In this document: positions 38,431-64,000 of the stretch, piece by piece
Layout of the letters: each line of letters starts with the position of its first letter
How positions within the stretch are numbered: the first letter of the stretch is position 1
Assembly (NCBI GenBank): GCA_039621445.1
Contig: CP154956.1
Location: forward strand, 31,779,437-31,843,436
Direction: 5' to 3'
Length of the DNA: 64,000 nt
Origin: Euglena gracilis
Lineage: Eukaryota > Euglenida > Euglenophyceae > Euglenales
The notes under the pieces: generated by a model
The model's input: the letters and a program-made list of their open reading frames with translations, nothing else
Told to the model about the DNA's origin: nothing
Databases searched by the model: none
Position numbers and translations under genes: made by a program

Positions 38431-39362
38431 CCACACGCACGTGCATGCCCCATATTCATTTGGACCATTGGTCACACACTCCAGCCGGAGAACACCCGCA
38501 TTACGCCTTACCCCCGCCCTTTGCCCACTGTAGCAGTAATCTTTCCACTGCCCGGGAAAAGGGGGGGGGGACGCAATTCACCGGCTCTGTGTATGCAGCA
38601 TTCATCTTGCATTGCAATGTTTTGCTACTTTGAGATACTGATGTGGTATCAACATGAAGAATGCATTTTTATTGTAATCACTGCACAAAAAAACATAGTT
38701 GTGGCTTAGAATATGCAAAAAAAATGCTGCAACACAATCATTCTCCAAAACTCCCCAAGGACCAATGGAGGTATGGTTGCCCCAGAAAAACAAGAGGTGC
38801 AAATGGCTTTCTCCAATAAGCAAAACAGACCTTTTTCATTGGATATGCTTTTGGATCTCAAGCAGAGTCCAATACGAGTGTTTCCCATTCAAAGGATTTG
38901 AAAGTGTCTGTTTGACAGGAGACACATTCACTTTGCTCTTCGATTTGTCCCAACACATGAACAAATTCTTTAAACAGTTTTTGCACCTTCCCTCTGCATT
39001 TGGCATCAACTCGCTTTTCAGATTTATCTCTCATTGCCTCTGGAGGTCTGTGCTGGTGCATTTTTCATTTGGGGGATGACTTATTTCTTTGTTTCACGTC
39101 GCAGCAGATTTTTTTTAGATATTCCATTTTAGTGGAGATAAATTTCAGACTTTCTTTTTCGTCTTCTGCAATGTTCTGTGGATTTTTCTGGTCTGGTGGA
39201 AAAGCGCCAGACACCGGAAGATGTCCAATCTCAAGGATTGTTTTAGTATTTTCTGGGTCAAACCCAGTCCACCTCTGGCCCCGGGGGTCGACATAAGGTG
39301 TACATGGTTTAGTTTGGGGGTTTCCCCCACCCACCCAGAGGGGCGTCCAAACGAGATATTCA

Positions 39363-39570
39363 CTTAGCACCTGCGTGACCCCCCCCCGGGGGGGGGGTGG
39401 GTGGGTGGGTTGGGGCCACTGACCCCCCCTTGGGGTGTACCACGGGTCAGATTTTAGCCGCTGAAGGCAGGCTGGAAAATCTTTTCAAGGGGTTTCCACC
39501 GATTTCGGCTGGATTTTTAGGTGGGTGGGTGGGTGGTTGACCCCGGGGGGGGTTTCCGACAAAGGTGGGT
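39363..39570. repeat. Repeat shared with 61318-61500
   Basis: Both copies have cctgcgtgacccccc, a C/G palindrome, gttggggccactg or gttggggccgctg, gtgggtcag, a caaggggtttcc or taaggggttttt block, and gtgggtgggtg repeats, in the same order. In this copy it lies just upstream of the oxidase-gene start. Confidence 0.6.
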
Positions 39571-39734
39571 GGGTTTCGGCGCCCACCCCCTCCCCCCGCC
39601 TCCCCGGCCGCCAGACTGCGTCGGGGTGCCCCGGCCCCGCCCCCCATGTCTGCCCCTGGCCCCGCGCCCCCTGCGCCTGCGCGCCGCCCCCCCCTCCACT
39701 GCGCGGGCGGTGACCCGCCCCAGCCCCAGCGGCG

Positions 39735-59738
<20,004 letters not shown>

Positions 59739-60155
59739 GAGACGAAGGCCGCTGCCACACCAAACCTCCTCCCGGTTCGCCCTGTGGCGCACTGTCTCAA
59801 GCAGCCTCTGCCCTTGTGCATTTTCCACGGCTGTGCTACATTTCGATGAATTGTGCACGTGATGCAGATGCCGCAGCGGCATTTCTGAAGCTGGAGAGCA
59901 CCCTCCAACCCCCCCCCCCAGGACGGAAGCTTTAATTCCGGTACGCAGCCCCCGCCCAAACAATTTTTATTACACTGTTGCCCAGGGATGCTTTACGTCC
60001 CAATTCTTACCTCCCAATCCCGTAATTTTCGGTAGTTTTTCGGTAGTTCGGTAGTTCGGTAGTTTTTTGCCGCAATTCTCGTTCCCCTTTCCTCCCTGAG
60101 TCTACATAAATTTGAAATGAAAGATGCAACGCCCAGCCGACAGTTTCTCGGGAAG

Positions 60156-60192
<37 letters not shown>

Positions 60193-61766
60193 TCTGTGAG
60201 AAATGATTTTGATTCAGAAATATTCCACATCCTGAACTTTTTCCCCTGAGACTAATTTTTTGTCGTTCCTGGAAGAGGAGAAAATTTTACAACTCCCTCC
60301 AGAAGAAATGTGCATATTCCCCGTGTCAATTTCTTCGCAGTTTCTCCACATTTTCCCACATTATTTCCTGCAATTTTCCTGAAGGCCTCCAATCTGGCGC
60401 TGCTTCAGGTTTTTTTTTTGCAAAGTGGTGTTCTTTCCAATAAAACGCACAAAAAAAATGCGAATTTTTGGAATTTGTTTTATTTGGAGTGTGGAGTTTG
60501 AGATTGTTCCTTTTGTTTGATATATCCCTACCAAAAAGGCATTGGATGTTCTCTTTTAAATATGCCAATAGGGGTCTAGATCCTCACCCCCAAAGTGTCT
60601 CAAATGCAAATTTTTATGAAAATCAACGATTTCAACATGGCGGGGATAAACAAAGTGTTTTCAAGAAAAAATTAGTAATAAGAAGAAGAAGAAGAAGAAT
60701 GTGAGAATAATTGGCCCCCCTTTTTAATTTTTAATGCACAGAGCAAGTCGGAAAACTTGCACGAATCAGAGAATCTGGATCTGGACTCCCCCATTTGGGG
60801 ATTGATCAAGTTGGTCAGCCCCCACTCCAGTAAATTTTACGCCAAAGCATTATTTTGAGATGCCATCAAAATCTTGAAATGTGAGCACACGATGCTTAAA
60901 GAGCCAGCCCCTCGAAAAGCAATCCTTCGGCTGCGACTTAAACCCCACCTACCATTTGCAAATCAGGGAACACCGGGGGGGGGGGGCTCACGTTGGCTGC
61001 GCAGCGCAGCTTGTGTGTCGGGGGTGCCGGACAGACGGATTGGTCCCGTTGCCACGTGGGGTGTGCGTTGCCGGGGAGGCGTTCCGCCCATGCCGGCCCT
61101 CCGACACCGCAGCCCGGCGCCCGACCCCCCCCCCCTCCCCCCGCCGTGCACCGCTCGGTGGGCTCTGCCCCGCTCGCTCACCTCCGCCCCGCGGCGCTGA
61201 TGGCGACGGCCGCGGTGCGGTGACTGGCGGCCGGCACTCGGCCTCAACGCTGCCCCACAGTGCAAATCATCGGGTTTTTTTGCCAGCGGCCTACGCCGTC
61301 CCAGCCATGGATTCATTAAACGCCTGCGTGACCCCCCAGTCCCGGGGGGGGGGGAGTTGGGGCCGCTGGACCGGGAGCGGATACGCCGTGGGTCAGTCCA
61401 GCCCGGCGAAAGGCCGGAAAACCATTTTTAAGGGGTTTTTGGCCAGGTTTTCGGCACTGAGGCTTCTCAGGGTGGGTGGGTGCGTGGGTGGGTGAGTGTG
61501 CGCCCGGGAAACATTTGCCCCGTCAGAGGTCACCCAGTGATTGCAGCATCTTTTTCTGTAATGATTTTGTGACCTCGGGCAATTTGCCCATTTTTTTTTG
61601 TTTGTGCATGTCCCCAAACAAGCCGAGCCTCTCCCTGGCTGTCCCCTGGTTTCAGTTTCCTTGCATCTGGTCGGGTCCGCGATACTCCGGGCGGAACACT
61701 GCCACAGGCCCCGCCCGTGGCTTGCGTCCGGGCGGAACGCCGGTCCCAGCGTCGCCGGGCAGCCCG
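59739..61766. other. Intergenic spacer before the claudin-like gene
   Basis: 59940-60950 is AT-rich, with a tandem ggtagttc motif (60030-60065), a T-run and an (AAG)n run (60675-60700). 60990-61300 is GC- and CpG-rich and may be a promoter region, and a repeat shared with 39363-39570 follows (61318-61500). No supported gene. Confidence 0.5.
60158..60190. repeat. Poly(T) tract, 33 bases
   Basis: A pure T-run on the + strand. It could be the tail of a retroposed copy on the minus strand, but no flanking duplication or gene body is evident. Confidence 0.9.
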
Positions 61767-63360
61767 ATGGCGGAGGAAGAGCTGCCCACCCTCGCAGCCT
61801 GCGGGCACCCCCGGCAGAGGTGCGCCTGCGTCGTCCCCCCCCCCCTGCCCCCAAAACCTGGGGGGGGCAGCGCCGCCGGACGAACAGGTTTACAACTGCA
61901 GGTCTCCTCCCCCGCCAGCTTTCAGCAACATCTCCGGATTTGGGCTTGGCGGGCGTGGCAGTGAGTGTTCCCTTTCCATATGAGCACTTAGTTACTGGCC
62001 ACTTGGGGGGGGGGGGTGTTTTTTTCCAGCTGCCTGGTTTTTTGGCCCAAACATCCCCCCCCTGGGTGCGCGGTCCGCAAACCAGAAAAGTGACCGGTTT
62101 TTTTTACCATTCTTTTCGGAGTTGTCGTCAATTTTCTCTTGGAATCCAGAATGACCGACCCTCCCCCCCCCCCCCCCCCCTGGGTGGTTGTGCCTGACTG
62201 GTTTCTGAAAAAAAGTGACTGACTGGTTTTTGGAAGAGCGGGATGAGGACGGTAAAGAATGGTCTGTCCTCCACCTTCCACGCCCCACCCAGCCCCCCTT
62301 CCCCAAACCCGTGCTCGGCGGTGGGCCACAGGTGGGCGCTGCTCAGCGCCGTGCTGTGCGTCGCCGCCACCGCGTGCGCCGCCTTCGCCTGCGCGCTGCC
62401 GCACTGGGCCACGGCGGGGCCGGTGTCCTTCGGCCTGTGGGAGACGTGCACCGACGGCTCCGGCGGCACGCCGGCGGTGTGTGAGCGCGCGCGGCGCCGG
62501 GGACGGGGTTTCGCGGCGATGAAAAGCCGGGGGCCGGAGGATGGAATGAGAGACGGAGGTCAGGACTGCCCGCCATTGGGGTGTCCCCCCCCCCCCCGCT
62601 GTTCACCAGACACCCACGACCCTGAAGGGTGATCTTTCCAACGCGCCATGGTGGCAGCCGGGGCATCCCTGCCAGCACCACCAGGGCAGAACGGGAATTG
62701 GCCAAACAGGCAGGGTGGTGGGGGGTCGACCATCCCCCACCCCCTGCATGACGGGGGGGGTCGACCACGCCCCACCTCCTCCGTATTTCCGGAAGCATTC
62801 GTGGATTTGTTTAAAAAAAAATTGTGAAAATGCTGTGGGTGGGGGGTCGACCCACCCCACCAGGCCTTCCTGTTCTGCCCTGGTCACCGCCCACATCGTT
62901 GTCGACAAGGCACACCGCCCTGTTGCAAACAGCACTGCCCTGTCGGCAATCCGTTCTGTTGCGCCAGCCGGGGGTCATCCATACGGGCGGGCCACACCCC
63001 CGGCTCGTGATGGGGTCCGGCCGGGGCTGGGGCAACCCACGCCTGTCCTCCGCGAACCAAACGACCCCCCCCCCGGGGGGTCAGGGTTTGATGTCAGGAG
63101 GGGGTCCGGTTTTAGGTGGGGGAGTGCCCCCCCATCCCCACCTCCTGGACCTACCATTGATTCCGGTGTGTGCGACCCCCCCCCCCCCACGGGCCGGCCC
63201 GGTGTGACTGACTGGTTTTCGGCTCCAGACCCCCCCCCCCCTGCCTGCTGTCGAACCCGGGGATTGAGCTGCACATCGCTTTCCATTCCGGTCGCCGCAG
63301 TCCTGTGCTGGGCTGGACGCCGGGGCGCTGCCGTGTAGCGACTTCCTCCAGGCCGGGGCT
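61767..63360 (+). CDS. Claudin/PMP22-like tetraspan membrane protein, 3'-partial
   Basis: Exon 61767-61819 is MAEEELPTLAACGHPRQ plus a split codon. 62332-62476 joins in phase to give RWALLSAVLCVAATACAAFA and LPHWATAGPVSFGLWETC. 63301 to about 63360 gives SCAGLDAGALPCSDFLQAGA. The product has a short cytosolic N-terminus, one hydrophobic helix, then an extracellular loop with Trp, Gly-Leu-Trp-x-x-Cys, a second Cys and Leu-Gln-Ala. This is the first-loop signature of the claudin/PMP22 family, which forms or organises membrane contacts. The remaining three helices should lie right of the window. An alternative small exon (about 61917-61961, with a strong gtgagt donor) also fits the phase. Related tetraspans exist outside animals, so this does not fix the lineage. 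Confidence 0.65.
61985..62240. repeat. Repeat family shared with 42285-42560
   Basis: acttagttactggcc, G- and C-runs, and gtgactgactggtttttggaagagcgg. It lies in intron 1 of the claudin-like gene. Confidence 0.6.
62480..63294. other. Intron 2 of the claudin-like gene
   Basis: GC-rich, with C-runs and a partial CAGGGTTTGATGTCAGG end at 63083. I see no further exon before the acceptor at 63299-63300. Confidence 0.5.
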
Positions 63361-63754
63361 GTGTTGGCCCCGATTTTAGGCTCACGCTATTCTTCGCGAC
63401 CAAGGCGGGTGGCCTCGCCGAACGCCCTGCTATGGACGTGGGTGTTAGGGGATGCTGTTGCTGAAAGGTGTCCGAACTTCGGACACCCGGGGGTGACTGA
63501 TGGGTTTAGGCTCAGGACCACCGGCCCGGGGTGGGGTCGGTCGGACTCGCCAAAAGTGGTCTCATGTTGCGAAAGTAATTCAAGGCGTCGAAATGGTCTC
63601 GAAGGTGGCAATTTTTTTTGCCGTTTCAGCCAAAATCGGCTTCAGCGGCCAGAGTGGCCCCCCTGGGAAAGGACCAGGAAGTGGGCGAATCTTTTTGATG
63701 GCCGAGTGACTGCTTTTTTTTGCAAATGGAAAGTGACCCCCCAGGGGGTGTGTG

Positions 63755-64000
63755 CAGGGTTTGATATAAGGAGGGCGTACATGGTTTAGGTGGGGGGGTG
63801 TCCCCCCACCCCCCCCCCCGCCTGGCCCGCAGGGGGGGTCCGGACCCCCCCCCCCACCTGCCAGGGGGGTCCGGACCGACCCTCGGGGGGGTTACCGGGA
63901 CCCCCCCCCAAAAAGGGTCAATTTTTTTCCTCCGGCGCTTTGCGCCGAAAATTTTTTGCATTTTTGGCACATTTTTGCCCAAAAAGTGCCCAAAATGGCA
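63755..64000. mobile_element. CAGGGTTTGATATAAGG element running off the window
   Basis: Identical to 56905-56965 for its first 60 or so bases, then similar through the ggtccggaccgaccct block, gaccccccccaaaaagggtca and gcgctttgcgccgaaaattttt to aaaaagtgcccaaaatggca at the edge. The right terminus is outside. Confidence 0.85.

Larger units (their letters stand above)
38000..39734. other. Spacer upstream of the PHD/LSD gene
   Basis: It contains a (CA)n run (38283-38430) and unique AT-richer sequence at 38580-39200 without a gene I can support. From 39363 there is a GC-rich repeat-like segment leading to the start codon at 39735. The promoter presumably lies here, but no element is recognisable. 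Confidence 0.5.

Noticed and set aside
60990-61300. GC-rich frames as a first exon of a further gene
   Set aside because: Frames are open on both strands from composition alone; more likely a CpG-rich promoter region.

Overview
This window is nuclear DNA from a eukaryote with intron-rich genes. It holds no prokaryotic operons, ribosome binding sites or CRISPR arrays. Exons are short and GC-rich. Introns are mostly several hundred bases to about 2 kb and are full of CA/TG microsatellites, C/G homopolymers and transposon-derived sequence. Many introns appear to start with GC rather than GT. The lineage is not resolved. A condensin II subunit, a PHD/LSD-type oxidase, a GAF protein and a claudin-like tetraspan protein, all on the + strand, would fit an alga or other protist with co-directional genes, or an early-branching animal relative. 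The lineage is inference only.

Layout: (1) 599-15649, the 3' part of a condensin-II subunit D3 gene (NCAPD3); its 5' end lies left of the window. (2) 16398 to about 26370, a gene for a GAF-domain plus coiled-coil protein. (3) 27.7-39.7 kb, a region with no gene I can support, filled with interspersed repeats and transposon copies. (4) 39735-59738, a 20-kb gene for a PHD-finger protein with an LSD/KDM1-type FAD amine oxidase domain, probably a chromatin enzyme. (5) 61767 to about 63360, the first three exons of a claudin/PMP22-like tetraspan membrane protein that continues past the right end.

The most unusual layer is the mobile DNA. At least eight insertions begin CAGG and end CCTG. Five have exact 8-bp target duplications, one of them uninformative because it lies in a TG run; three more have decayed duplications. 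These ends fit the hAT or KDZ/Zisupton type. One insertion (790-2445) looks coextensive with an NCAPD3 intron: a GC donor and an AG acceptor lie in its two target-duplication copies, and removing it keeps the reading frame. That is the behaviour expected of an introner. Another insertion sits in or beside an exon of the oxidase gene, a third encloses the putative last exon of the GAF gene, and a fourth carries a decayed tyrosine recombinase whose right end is 4 bases from a splice acceptor. The set suggests that transposons in this genome make and reshape introns.

NCAPD3 (chromosome condensation) and the PHD/LSD gene (histone modification) are both chromatin genes, but I see no evidence of a shared operon-like unit.
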